From Clostridiales bacterium (GTDB lineage Bacteria > Bacillota > Clostridia > Peptostreptococcales > Anaerovoracaceae), in the NCBI GenBank assembly GCA_015058145.1, contig SVCX01000007.1:1-51984 (forward strand): a stretch of 51,984 nt of DNA, written 5' to 3'. A model generated the notes under the pieces. The model saw only the letters and a list, made by a program, of their open reading frames with translations. It was not told the origin of the DNA and made no database searches. Positions 8,437-16,624 of this stretch are shown here, in pieces; the first letter of the stretch is position 1, and every line of letters begins with the position of its first letter. Position numbers and translations under genes: made by a program.

Positions 8437-9678
8437 CTATTTCGCAGCAGCTGCGATGCTGCCCTTCTTGATGACTCTGTCCACAAGGTTGGATCCGAGT
8501 CTGTAGCAGACCATCTCAAAGTCCGGAGCGTTCCAGATGACCAGGTCAGCCTGTTTGCCGACTTCTGCGGTTCCGACTTTCTCTCCGAGACCGATGGCGC
8601 AGGCCGGATTGATTGTGACGGCTGTCAGCACTTCTTCCGGCGTCAGCTTGTACTTGAGACATCCCAGATTGATGACGATCTGCAGGTTCAGCGACGGGCA
8701 GGAGCCCGGATTGAAATCGCTGGCCATGGCGACCGGGATTCCCTTCTCCACCATGGTCTTCGCCGGAGCGTAGGTCTTGCCAAGGTAGAAGGACGTTGCC
8801 GGCAGGCACATGGCTGTGACGCCGCCCTTTGCCATGGCGTCCATCCCTGACTCCGTGATGGCGATCAGATGCTCCGCCGATGCGGCGCCCAGTTCGCCGG
8901 CCAGTTCCGTTCCGCCGATTGCTTCAATTTCGTCCGCGTGAATCTTGAGTCCGAAGCCCATGTCTCTGGCACAAGTCAGATACGTTCTGCTCTGTTCCGC
9001 GTTGAACACGGAATCCTCGCAGAATACGTCGCAGTAGACTGCCAGATTTCTCTTCTTGATCTCAGGAAGAATGTCGCGGCATGTCATCTCAATGTACTCA
9101 TCGCCTTTGCCTTCGTATTCAGGCGGTACGGCGTGAGGTCCGAGGAATGTCGGGACCACATCCATGACATGGTTCTCAGCCAGATCTCCAATGACCTCGA
9201 GCATTTTAATCTCGGATTCCTTGTCCAGACCGTAACCGCTCTTGGCTTCACAGGAAGTCACGCCCATGCTGAGCATTTCATCAAGAAAACCCTCTGTTTT
9301 ATTATAGAGTTCTTCTTTCGAAGCTGCTCTGGTCTTGCGCACGGTGTCCAGAATTCCGCCGCCGGCTCTGAGGATATCCAGGTAATCCGCTCCCGCCAGT
9401 TTCATGGCGATTTCATGCTGTCGGTATCCTCCGAAGACCAGATGAGTGTGTCCGTCCACCAGGCCCGGCGTGACCAGCTTTCCTTCCGCGTCGATCACTT
9501 CATCAAAGTCGCCGGATGGAATTGCTCCGCCGTCGGTGATTTCTGTAATAATCCCGTCTTCTATGGCGACAGCGGCGTTTTCGAATTTCTTGTTGACGCC
9601 CTGTTCGCCGCCTTTGTGGCTGTAGCTGCCTACAGGTGTCTGCAGGCAGCCGATATTTTTAATCAGTACTTTTGCCAT
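8437..9678 (-). CDS. hutI: Imidazolonepropionase
   Basis: HutI hydrolyses 4-imidazolone-5-propanoate to N-formiminoglutamate, the third step of histidine catabolism. The 413-residue amidohydrolase shows VDGHTHLVFGGYR (metal-binding HxH) near residue 75, KIHADEIEAIGG near 243 (metal His plus catalytic Glu), SAEHLIAI near 268 and MASDFNPGSCPS near 317 (metal Asp). Length is normal. An AAGGA site precedes the ATG. It follows hutU by 14 bp. Confidence 0.96.
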   Translation of the reverse strand: MAKVLIKNIGCLQTPVGSYSHKGGEQGVNKKFENAAVAIEDGIITEITDGGAIPSGDFDEVIDAEGKLVTPGLVDGHTHLVFGGYRQHEIAMKLAGADYLDILRAGGGILDTVRKTRAASKEELYNKTEGFLDEMLSMGVTSCEAKSGYGLDKESEIKMLEVIGDLAENHVMDVVPTFLGPHAVPPEYEGKGDEYIEMTCRDILPEIKKRNLAVYCDVFCEDSVFNAEQSRTYLTCARDMGFGLKIHADEIEAIGGTELAGELGAASAEHLIAITESGMDAMAKGGVTAMCLPATSFYLGKTYAPAKTMVEKGIPVAMASDFNPGSCPSLNLQIVINLGCLKYKLTPEEVLTAVTINPACAIGLGEKVGTAEVGKQADLVIWNAPDFEMVCYRLGSNLVDRVIKKGSIAAAAK

Positions 9679-9692
9679 TTTGGATCGTCCTT

Positions 9693-11717
9693 TTATTTCA
9701 CGTACTTGTCCACAGTCTCGTCGATGATACTGTCTTCCACCAGATAAGGGATCGTAATGTGTCCCTTGCCGGCGTAGTTCTTGTTGTATTCAACAGACGT
9801 TTCGATAGCGTGTTCGTTTCTCGCCCAGTTTCTTCTGGCAACACCGCCCATAACATCCCACATCATCGCAGAGTGAAGGATCTTGTCGACTCTTTCGCTT
9901 CCGTCGAGGAGCAGGCCAAAGCCGCCGTTGATGGCCTTGCCGATGCCTACGCCGCCGCCATTGTGAAGTGCGCAAAGGCTCATGCCTCTGGCTGCGTTTC
10001 CTGCGTAGCACTGTACTGCCATGTCAGCCATTACGTTGGATCCGTCCTTAATGTTCGAAGTCTCTCTGAACGGAGAGTCGGTTCCGGATACGTCGTGGTG
10101 GTCTCTTCCCATCATGACAGGGCCGATCTTGCCTTCTCTTACGAGCTTGTTAAATGCCAGACCGATGTCTCTTCTTCCCTCAGCATCCTGATAGAGAATT
10201 CTCGCCTGGGTTCCTACGACCAGCTTGTTCTTCTCTGCGTCTCTGATCCAGATCCAGTTGTCTCTGTCCTGACCGCGTCTGTTCGGATCGATGACGTCCA
10301 TCGCCGCCTGGTCCGTCGCTCTCAAGTCTTCCGGCTTGCCGGAGAGGCATACCCATCTGAATGGGCCATAGCCATAGTCGAAGAGGATCGGTCCCATGAT
10401 ATCTTCCACGTAGGAAGGCCAGATGAATCCGTCTTTATCATCTACGCCGTTCTTGGACAGTTCCTTAACTCCGGAATCGTACATTGCCTTCATGAAGGAG
10501 TTGCCGTAGTCGAAGAAGTAGGTTCCTCTCTCTGTGAGCGTCTTGATGGCCGCGAAATGCCTGTGGAGGGTCTTGTCAACTTCCTTGCAGAACTTGTCTC
10601 TGTCCTCGTGAAGCATCTGCGTTCTCTCCTCGAACGTATATCCAACCGGGCAGTAACCGCCGTCATATACGTTGTGGCAGGAAGTCTGGTCTGAAAGCAG
10701 GTCGATATGGAAGTCTCTGTCCACTGCTGCTTCAAGCAGATCTACAATATTTCCATGATATGCGATTGAAATGCTTTCTTTCGCATCGATCTTCTCCTGC
10801 GCGAGTTTGAAGACTTCGTCCAGATCCTGACATACGACATCGACCCAGCCCTGATCGTGTCTTGTGTCGATTCTTGACTGGTCCACTTCTGCGAAGATGC
10901 CGACTGCATTCGCGATGTTCGCCGCCTTAGGCTGCGCGCCGCTCATTCCGCCGAGACCAGATGATACAAATGTCTTTCCTGCCAGGTCGCCGTCTTCCGG
11001 AACGCCCAGTTCCTTACGCCCTGCATTGAGAATCGTGTTGAATGTTCCGTGAACGATTCCCTGCGGTCCGATGTACATCCAGCCGCCTGCAGTCATCTGT
11101 CCGTAATTGGCTACGCCCATTTCCTCTGCGACTTCCCAGTCCTCCAGGTTGTCGTACATGCCGATCATCATGGAATTGGTGATGATGACTCTTGGTGCTT
11201 CAGGCTTTGACGGGAACAGTCCCAGCGGATGCCCTGATTCAACGACCAGCGTCTGCTCTTCTGTCATCTCTTCCAGGTATCTCTTGATGAGGTTGTACTG
11301 GAGCCAGTTCTGGCATACGGAACCTGTTTCTCCGTATGTAACGAGTTCATATGGGTAAAGGGCTACTTCAAAGTCCAGGTTGTTGTCGATCATGACCTGG
11401 AACGCCTTGCCTGCGAGGCAGTTGCCTTTGTACTCGTCGATCGGTTTTCCGTAAATTCTTCCTGCCGGTCTGTATCTGTAAGCGTATACTCTTCCATATG
11501 TCTTCAGCTCTTCCATAAATTCCGGAGCAAGTTTTTCATGCAGTTCTTCCGGAACATAACGAAGTGCGTTTCTGAGCGCAATCTTCGTCTGCGCTTTCGA
11601 AAGTCTGAACCCTCTGTCCGGCGCTCTTCTGATTCCTTCCTGGAACTCAGGCATTTCCGGATATCCCAGATCCAATTTGATTGTCATTGCATTTGCGATC
11701 GCTTTGTTTTCTAACAT
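9693..11717 (-). CDS. hutU: Urocanate hydratase, long form
   Basis: Urocanase adds water to urocanate with a tightly bound NAD+ as electrophile, giving imidazolonepropionate. At 674 residues it is clearly longer than the roughly 555-residue proteobacterial and Bacillus enzymes and matches the length of the animal UROC1 type, which is also found in some anaerobic Firmicutes. Hallmarks include YGQMTAGGWMYIGPQGIVHG near residue 205, the glycine-rich SSGLGGMSGAQPKA near 250 and the active-site Cys region VYDGGYCPVGYTF. It is preceded by a GGAGGAGGAAAT site, and lies 25 bp after hutH. Confidence 0.96.
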   Translation of the reverse strand: MLENKAIANAMTIKLDLGYPEMPEFQEGIRRAPDRGFRLSKAQTKIALRNALRYVPEELHEKLAPEFMEELKTYGRVYAYRYRPAGRIYGKPIDEYKGNCLAGKAFQVMIDNNLDFEVALYPYELVTYGETGSVCQNWLQYNLIKRYLEEMTEEQTLVVESGHPLGLFPSKPEAPRVIITNSMMIGMYDNLEDWEVAEEMGVANYGQMTAGGWMYIGPQGIVHGTFNTILNAGRKELGVPEDGDLAGKTFVSSGLGGMSGAQPKAANIANAVGIFAEVDQSRIDTRHDQGWVDVVCQDLDEVFKLAQEKIDAKESISIAYHGNIVDLLEAAVDRDFHIDLLSDQTSCHNVYDGGYCPVGYTFEERTQMLHEDRDKFCKEVDKTLHRHFAAIKTLTERGTYFFDYGNSFMKAMYDSGVKELSKNGVDDKDGFIWPSYVEDIMGPILFDYGYGPFRWVCLSGKPEDLRATDQAAMDVIDPNRRGQDRDNWIWIRDAEKNKLVVGTQARILYQDAEGRRDIGLAFNKLVREGKIGPVMMGRDHHDVSGTDSPFRETSNIKDGSNVMADMAVQCYAGNAARGMSLCALHNGGGVGIGKAINGGFGLLLDGSERVDKILHSAMMWDVMGGVARRNWARNEHAIETSVEYNKNYAGKGHITIPYLVEDSIIDETVDKYVK

Positions 11718-11742
11718 TGGATTTCCTCCTCCTCTTCGGAAT

Positions 11743-13284
11743 TTATTTCAGGTTTATCACTTTGTCTACTGCTTCGTTCAGCGAGAAGTCCTTGACCATC
11801 TCGTCGAACTTCTTCAGTTCGTCGATCATGATGATGTCTTCTTCGATTGGATCAGCCTTCGTTCTGATGAAATCATAGGCCACCCTTGTTGCAGGCGCCA
11901 GATTGTCGATTCCTTTCTCGCCCTGCTCCTGTCTGAGCCAGATTGCCTGTGCTGCGGCGGAGAGCTCAATTCCCAGAACCTTCTGGGCGTTGTCGAGAAC
12001 CATCGCTGCTGTTCTGGCGGAAGTCGTTCCCATGGATACGTGGTCTTCCTGGTTTGCAGATGTCGGAATCGAGTCGACGCATGCAGGATGGTCATAGACT
12101 TTGTTTTCTGAAACCATGGAGGCCGCCGCGTACTGCGCGATCATGTAGCCTGAGTTGAGGCCGCCTTTCTTAACGAGGAATGCTGGCAGTCCTTCTGAAA
12201 GCTGTGAGTTTACAAGTCTTTCGATTCTTCTCTCTGAAACGTTTGCCAGTTCTGATATCGCTATCTTAAGGAAGTCAAAAGCAAGCGCCATCGGCTGTCC
12301 GTGGAAGTTTCCGCCGGAGATAACTTCGTCCTCTTCCGCAAAGACCAGAGGATTGTCTGTTACGGCATTGATCTCGATCGTTACCTTGTCGTAAACATAC
12401 TTTATGGCATCTCTGGATGCGCCGTGAATCTGCGGCAGACATCTCTGAGAATACGGATCCTGCACCTTCGTCTCGTGCAGCCATCTTGCATTGTATGATC
12501 CGTCGAGAAGTCTTCTCATATTCTCTGCTTCTATCATCTGCCCTTCGTGACCTCTGATGGCGTGTACCTTAGGGTCATACGCCTTGCGGATCGCATGCAT
12601 CGCTTCGCCCGTCAGCGCGCCGGCGATGTCTGCCGTTTTGAGGAGCTGCATTGCATCGTAGAGAACGTTTACTCCTACAGCCGTCATCATCTGCGTTCCA
12701 TTGTTCAGTGCAAGGCCTTCTTTTGCTGCCAGTTCTACCGGTGTAAGTCCTTCTGCTTCAAAAGCTTCTTTGGCTTCCACGACCTTGCCTTTGTATTCGA
12801 CCATTCCCATTCCAATCAAGCCGAGGGCGATGCAGGAAAGCGGCGCAAGGTCGCCTGACGAACCTACGGACCCCTTTTCCGGAACGATCGGGATAATATC
12901 AGCGTTCAGCATATCTATCATGGTTTGAATCGTCGAAAGACGAATGCCTGAGAATCCTCTCGTCAGATTGTTGCATCTCAGAAGCATAGCAGCTCTGACG
13001 TAGTGTTTCGGATACGGATTGCCCATCGCGCAGGTATGGCTCATGATGAGGTTCTTCTGCAGCTGCGCCGTGTCTTCAAATGAAATCTTGACGTTTGCAA
13101 ATCTTCCGAAGCCTGTTGTCAATCCGTAGATGACCGCGTCGTTCTCGAGTTTCTCTCTGACGTAGTCTCTGGATCTATTTACCGTGATCTTAGCGTCTTC
13201 GGTGATTTCGACTTTCTCGTAATGTCTGCTGACATTGATTACGTCTTCAATAGTAAGACTCTTTCCATCGATTCTAACTGTCAT
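11743..13284 (-). CDS. hutH: Histidine ammonia-lyase
   Basis: HutH eliminates ammonia from L-histidine to form trans-urocanate, the entry step of the operon. The 513-residue lyase shows the family core, including TTGFGRFANVKIS, NPYPKHYVRAAMLLRCNNL and QEDHVSMG near residue 405. The cofactor MIO normally forms from Ala-Ser-Gly in GS(V/I)GASGDLAPL; here the DNA reads GGT TCG TCA GGC, so the triad is Ser-Ser-Gly (GSVGSSGDLAPL). Catalysis is still likely, since Ser-Gly is kept. Tyrosine or phenylalanine lyase is disfavoured by the hut context. AAAGGAG lies 8 nt before the ATG. Confidence 0.95.
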   Translation of the reverse strand: MTVRIDGKSLTIEDVINVSRHYEKVEITEDAKITVNRSRDYVREKLENDAVIYGLTTGFGRFANVKISFEDTAQLQKNLIMSHTCAMGNPYPKHYVRAAMLLRCNNLTRGFSGIRLSTIQTMIDMLNADIIPIVPEKGSVGSSGDLAPLSCIALGLIGMGMVEYKGKVVEAKEAFEAEGLTPVELAAKEGLALNNGTQMMTAVGVNVLYDAMQLLKTADIAGALTGEAMHAIRKAYDPKVHAIRGHEGQMIEAENMRRLLDGSYNARWLHETKVQDPYSQRCLPQIHGASRDAIKYVYDKVTIEINAVTDNPLVFAEEDEVISGGNFHGQPMALAFDFLKIAISELANVSERRIERLVNSQLSEGLPAFLVKKGGLNSGYMIAQYAAASMVSENKVYDHPACVDSIPTSANQEDHVSMGTTSARTAAMVLDNAQKVLGIELSAAAQAIWLRQEQGEKGIDNLAPATRVAYDFIRTKADPIEEDIIMIDELKKFDEMVKDFSLNEAVDKVINLK

Positions 13285-13339
13285 GGCTTTTCTCCTTTAG
13301 CTAATGTATTTAAATAAATATGTAGACTTGTTTGGATTG

Positions 13340-13389
13340 ATTATACCTAAAAAACAACGGAAATACTATATATTTGGCAAAATTTGGCA
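13340..13389 (-). promoter_or_regulatory. hut promoter with two direct TGCCAAA half-sites
   Basis: On the minus strand a perfect TATAAT (13345-13340) lies about 55 bp before hutH, but the hexamer 17 bp upstream (TAGTAT) is a poor -35. Two copies of TGCCAAA, exactly 10 bp apart (13389-13383 and 13379-13373), are centred near -43 and -53 from the predicted start. This resembles an activator-dependent promoter. The binding protein is unknown; the GntR protein encoded at the operon end is a candidate. Confidence 0.6.
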
Positions 13390-13441
13390 CTCCGTTAAAG
13401 AGTTAGCGCTTTGCCTTGCTAAAGTGAGTGGAGCTATTAAA

Positions 13442-13463
13442 AAGAGGCCCGGCAGGGCCTCTT
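13442..13463 (-). terminator. Terminator after the CofE-like gene
   Basis: A 9-bp perfect stem AAGAGGCCC/GGGCCTCTT with a four-base loop, 17 bp after the gene's stop, followed on the minus strand by TTTTAATAG. It separates the CofE-like gene from the hut operon. Confidence 0.85.
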
Positions 13464-13480
13464 CGCTATCGTTGTTCGTG

Positions 13481-14680
13481 CTAGTCTGTCGTGTAGTTGT
13501 CAAAGTATCCCTGGATGTAAACGATTGGTGTTCCCTTGTCGCCGGAACCGGACGTCAGATCGCACAGAGAACCGATGAGGTCGGTCAGCTGGCGAGGCGT
13601 CGTTCCTTCGGATTCCATCTTGCCCACCAGACTTCCGTCTTTCTCTGTAATCCTTCCTTTGATCGCCTCCTTGAGATCGTCTCCGGAGAGGTCTGCGAAA
13701 TCGTTATCTGCCAGATACTTGAGCTTCAGCTCGTTCGGAGTTCCCTCGAGACCCTTCGTGTAAGCCACGCCTACTCTCGGGTCCGCCAGTTCCCAGATTT
13801 TGCCCACAGGATCCTTGAACGCTCCGTCTCCGTATATCATGACTTCCACGTTCTTTCCCGTTCTTGCCTTCATGTCCGCCTGCATGGCTTCCACAAGTTC
13901 CTGACTTTCCGCTGCTCTCGGGAAGAGTTTAACGGTGTCCTCCGTCGCCTTGTTTGAGCCAAGCAGCCCAAAGGTTTCGTTGTATCCGCTGCCATCTACG
14001 GACGCGTTCAGGATATCATCCAGACCGCAGACTTTTTCTGCGCCTGCCGCCTTGAGCAGTCTCTTGCTTCTTTCTCTCGTGTGGATATCGCAGGTGATGA
14101 CGTTCTTCGTGTGGTTCAGAATCTCCTCAGCGTGGTTTGCGAAGATGATTTCGACATCGGCGCCGCACTCTTTGATCAGGTCGCCGTAGTACTGAACGTA
14201 ATCCACGCCGGTGAACTGGTGCTTGTTCTCGCCGAAGAGCTCTCTGTACCTGGCGAGATCGAGCACATCGCTGTAAGGATTGATGCCGGCCTCATCTACC
14301 TGATCCATGGTGATGAGAGCATTGCCCACTTCGTCGCTCGGATAGCTCAGCATGAGGACGATTTTTTCGGCGCCTTTGGCGATGCCTCTGAGACAGATGG
14401 CAAATCTGTTTCTGGAGAGAATCGGGAAGATGACTCCCACTGTGCCGCCGCCCAGCTTAGCCTTTACGTCCGCTGCGATGGCGTCGACGCTGGCGTAATT
14501 GCCCTGCGCCCTTGCTACGACTGACTCTGTCACACACAGAACATCTCTGTCTCTGACTTCAAAACCATCTGTCTCAGCCGCTCTGAGAAGGCTGTCGACG
14601 ACGATTTTTCCGATGTTGTCACCCTCTCGGATGATCGGGCCTCGGATGCCCCTGGAAACTGTTCCTACGTTTCTTTCCAT
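13481..14680 (-). CDS. Coenzyme F420-0:L-glutamate ligase-like (CofE family) protein
   Basis: A 399-residue protein of the F420 gamma-glutamyl ligase family: the N-terminal RGIRGPIIREGDNIGKIV, then a DVLCVTESVVARAQGN segment near residue 45 and the internal VMIYGDGAFKDPVGKIWE segment near residue 285. In methanogens and actinobacteria CofE adds glutamates to F420-0. No other F420 gene is seen here, and clostridial relatives generally occur in genomes without F420, so the true substrate is unknown; an amide-forming glutamyl ligase on another acid is plausible. It has its own terminator and lies between parB and the hut operon, with a parS site just upstream. Confidence 0.8.
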   Translation of the reverse strand: MERNVGTVSRGIRGPIIREGDNIGKIVVDSLLRAAETDGFEVRDRDVLCVTESVVARAQGNYASVDAIAADVKAKLGGGTVGVIFPILSRNRFAICLRGIAKGAEKIVLMLSYPSDEVGNALITMDQVDEAGINPYSDVLDLARYRELFGENKHQFTGVDYVQYYGDLIKECGADVEIIFANHAEEILNHTKNVITCDIHTRERSKRLLKAAGAEKVCGLDDILNASVDGSGYNETFGLLGSNKATEDTVKLFPRAAESQELVEAMQADMKARTGKNVEVMIYGDGAFKDPVGKIWELADPRVGVAYTKGLEGTPNELKLKYLADNDFADLSGDDLKEAIKGRITEKDGSLVGKMESEGTTPRQLTDLIGSLCDLTSGSGDKGTPIVYIQGYFDNYTTD

Positions 14681-14727
14681 TGTTAACCTTCTTTCTATAT
14701 TAACTTACATTATTTACCATTTTTGAT

Positions 14728-14743
14728 TGTTTCACGTGAAACA
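14728..14743. promoter_or_regulatory. parS site, perfect consensus
   Basis: TGTTTCACGTGAAACA is the exact 16-bp palindrome bound by Spo0J/ParB in Firmicutes. It sits between the parB stop and the start of the CofE-like gene, about 8.5 kb from dnaA. Confidence 0.97.
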
Positions 14744-14755
14744 TCATTTCGAGTG

Positions 14756-15676
14756 TCAGCCCAAACTCTGAAGCAGGTCTATGAGGCGTTCCAACTCTTC
14801 CGAGCTGTAGAATTCTATTTCAATTTTTCCCTTCTTTCCCTTGCGGTTCAGATTGACTTTCGTGCCGAGAGCCTTTCTGAGATCTTCCTCAACTCTTTTC
14901 TCGTCCGCACTTTTCTTCTTTGGCTTTGGCTTGGACGCAGGCTCCTTGACCTCCTTCGCCAGCTTTTCGATCTGTCTCACGGAGAGCCCTTCTCTCGCAG
15001 CTCTTACCGCCAGATCCACCTGCTTCTGCTGACTCTTTACTGACGCCAACGCGCGGGCGTGACCGGTCGAAATCTTCCCTTCCGCCGTCAATTCCTGCAC
15101 TCTTCCCGGCAGTTTCAGCAGCCTGAGGCTGTTTGTAATATACGGCCTGCTTTTGCCGACGCTGTAGGAAACCTGCTCCTGTGTGAGGCCATAAGTCTCA
15201 ATCATCTTCTTCAGCCCTTCCGCCTCTTCGATAGGGTTCAGGTCTTCTCTCTGCATATTCTCAATGATTGCAAGGAGCATATTCTCCTCGTCGGTCAGTT
15301 CCTTCACAACGCTGGGAACTTCCTTGAGCCCCGCAATTCTGGCCGCTCTCCACCTTCTCTCGCCGGCAACGATTTCATAACCCTTGCCCAGCCTGCGCAG
15401 AACGATCGGCTGTATGACCCCGTGCTGCTCTATGGACGCAGCCAACTCTTCCAGCTTTTCTTCATCGAAGGTCTTTCTTGGCTGTGCGGCGTTCGGCTTG
15501 ATGTCATCAATGCTAACATAAAGAACCCCGCTTTCATCTGAAGGGGATTCTTCTGTCTTATCTTCTGTCCTTTTCTTTGCTGCTGCCGGTTTTCTCTCTG
15601 CCGGAGCTACTTCCGCATCTCCGAAGAGGGCTTCAAGGCCTTTTCCCAGCCCTTTGGCTTTAGTCTTTGCTGCCAT
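14756..15676 (-). CDS. parB: Chromosome partitioning protein ParB/Spo0J
   Basis: ParB binds parS, clamps around DNA and slides using CTP, thereby loading SMC and stimulating ParA. In the 306-residue protein a basic, Lys/Ala-rich N-terminus (residues 1-45, with the ParA-contacting KGLGKGLEALFGD) leads to the CTP-binding core with QPRKTF and GERRWRAARIAGL, then a helix-turn-helix region (TQEQVSYSVGKSRPYITNSLRLL) and a C-terminal dimerisation domain. A short low-complexity linker separates the last two. Its ATG directly follows the parA stop (TAGATG), so the pair is translationally coupled. Confidence 0.96.
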   Translation of the reverse strand: MAAKTKAKGLGKGLEALFGDAEVAPAERKPAAAKKRTEDKTEESPSDESGVLYVSIDDIKPNAAQPRKTFDEEKLEELAASIEQHGVIQPIVLRRLGKGYEIVAGERRWRAARIAGLKEVPSVVKELTDEENMLLAIIENMQREDLNPIEEAEGLKKMIETYGLTQEQVSYSVGKSRPYITNSLRLLKLPGRVQELTAEGKISTGHARALASVKSQQKQVDLAVRAAREGLSVRQIEKLAKEVKEPASKPKPKKKSADEKRVEEDLRKALGTKVNLNRKGKKGKIEIEFYSSEELERLIDLLQSLG

Positions 15677-16450
15677 CTACTTCTCCTTTTCATTTTCCAG
15701 GAATTCTTCGGCGAACTCCATATACGCTTGGGCCCCTCTGGATCTTGGATCGTACTGAATTACAGGCATGCCATGGCTCGGCGCCTCCGCAAGCCTTACA
15801 TTTCGCGGAATCACCGTAGTATAGACCTTCTCCTTGAAGTACTTCTTGACTTCCTCGACAACCTGAGCGGACAGATTTGTTCTGCCGTCGAACATGCTCA
15901 GGATAACGCCTTCTATCTCAAGCCCCGGATTCATGTGCGTTCTAACAATGTCAATAGTACTCATGAGCTGGCTTACGCCTTCAAGAGCATAGAATTCGCA
16001 CTGAATTGGGATCAGGACGGAGTCAACAGCTGTAAGAGAGTTGATGGTCAGAATGCCCAGTGACGGCGGGCAGTCTATGAAAATATAATCGTAATCCGGC
16101 TTCAGGACATCGATTGCCATCTTCAGGCGCTTTTCTCTTCCTGCCTTATTGATAAGCTCAACCTCTGCGCCTGCCAGCTGTACGCTCGCTGGCATGATGT
16201 CAAGATTTGGAACCCCTGTAGGTATTATGGCTTCCGCCGGATGGTGATCATCTTCGATGAGTATCTCGTGCGTCGTCAAATCCAAATCCTTCTTGGATAC
16301 GCCCACACCACTTGTCGTGTTCCCCTGAGGATCAATATCCAGGATCAGCACCTTCTTCCCCTTGAGGGCCAGACACGCCGCAAGATTGATGTTCGTGGTC
16401 GTTTTCCCGACGCCGCCTTTCTGGTTAAATATCGCTATCGCCTTACCCAC
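15677..16450 (-). CDS. parA: Chromosome partitioning ATPase ParA/Soj
   Basis: A 257-residue deviant-Walker ATPase. The N-terminal FNQKGGVGKTTTNINLA holds the P-loop with the signature first lysine; DIDPQGNTTSG, FIDCPPSLGILT and a conserved switch follow. It acts with ParB in origin segregation and, in Bacillus, controls DnaA oligomerisation, which suits its position near oriC. The start is a GTG 4 nt after AGGAGGT. A TATAAT lies about 40 bp upstream. Plasmid-type ParA is excluded by the conserved chromosomal neighbourhood. Confidence 0.97.
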   Translation of the reverse strand: MGKAIAIFNQKGGVGKTTTNINLAACLALKGKKVLILDIDPQGNTTSGVGVSKKDLDLTTHEILIEDDHHPAEAIIPTGVPNLDIMPASVQLAGAEVELINKAGREKRLKMAIDVLKPDYDYIFIDCPPSLGILTINSLTAVDSVLIPIQCEFYALEGVSQLMSTIDIVRTHMNPGLEIEGVILSMFDGRTNLSAQVVEEVKKYFKEKVYTTVIPRNVRLAEAPSHGMPVIQYDPRSRGAQAYMEFAEEFLENEKEK

Positions 16451-16487
16451 TTTTACCTCCTATATAATCTGTTCTTAAGTCCTTTTG

Positions 16488-16493
16488 ATTATA
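16488..16493 (-). promoter_or_regulatory. -10 element of the parAB promoter
   Basis: A perfect TATAAT on the minus strand 38 bp before the parA GTG. No convincing -35 is found at 16-18 bp, so the full promoter is unsettled. Confidence 0.5.
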
Positions 16494-16541
16494 TACCATC
16501 GAAACTTTTCTTTCTATAGCAAAAGTATCAAAATAATAGAA

Positions 16542-16595
16542 AACCCGAATTTTTCTTTGACGTTTCACGTGAAACATTTGCAGATTCTTCGGGTT
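16542..16595 (-). terminator. Terminator after rsmG with parS in its loop
   Basis: On the minus strand AACCCGAA (16595-16588) and TTCGGGTT (16549-16542) form an 8-bp stem followed by TTCTATTATTTT, 29 bp after the rsmG stop. The 38-base loop contains the whole palindromic parS site, which can itself fold as an inner hairpin. Confidence 0.6.
16561..16576. promoter_or_regulatory. parS site, 15 of 16 matches
   Basis: CGTTTCACGTGAAACA differs from the parS consensus only in the first base. It lies upstream of the parA promoter, so the two parS sites of this window bracket parAB. Confidence 0.93.
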
Positions 16596-16615
16596 ATTTC
16601 CATATATTTCCATAT
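16596..16615. repeat. Tandem 10-bp repeat between parS and rsmG
   Basis: ATTTCCATAT occurs twice without a gap, immediately next to the terminator stem. One-helical-turn spacing would suit a protein-binding site, but none is known. Confidence 0.45.
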
Positions 16616-16624
16616 AGTGTTTTC

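Noticed and set aside
9672-10694. 340-codon open frame on the plus strand opposite hutU
   Set aside because: Antisense shadow of a clearly conserved gene; no plausible start signal or family resemblance.
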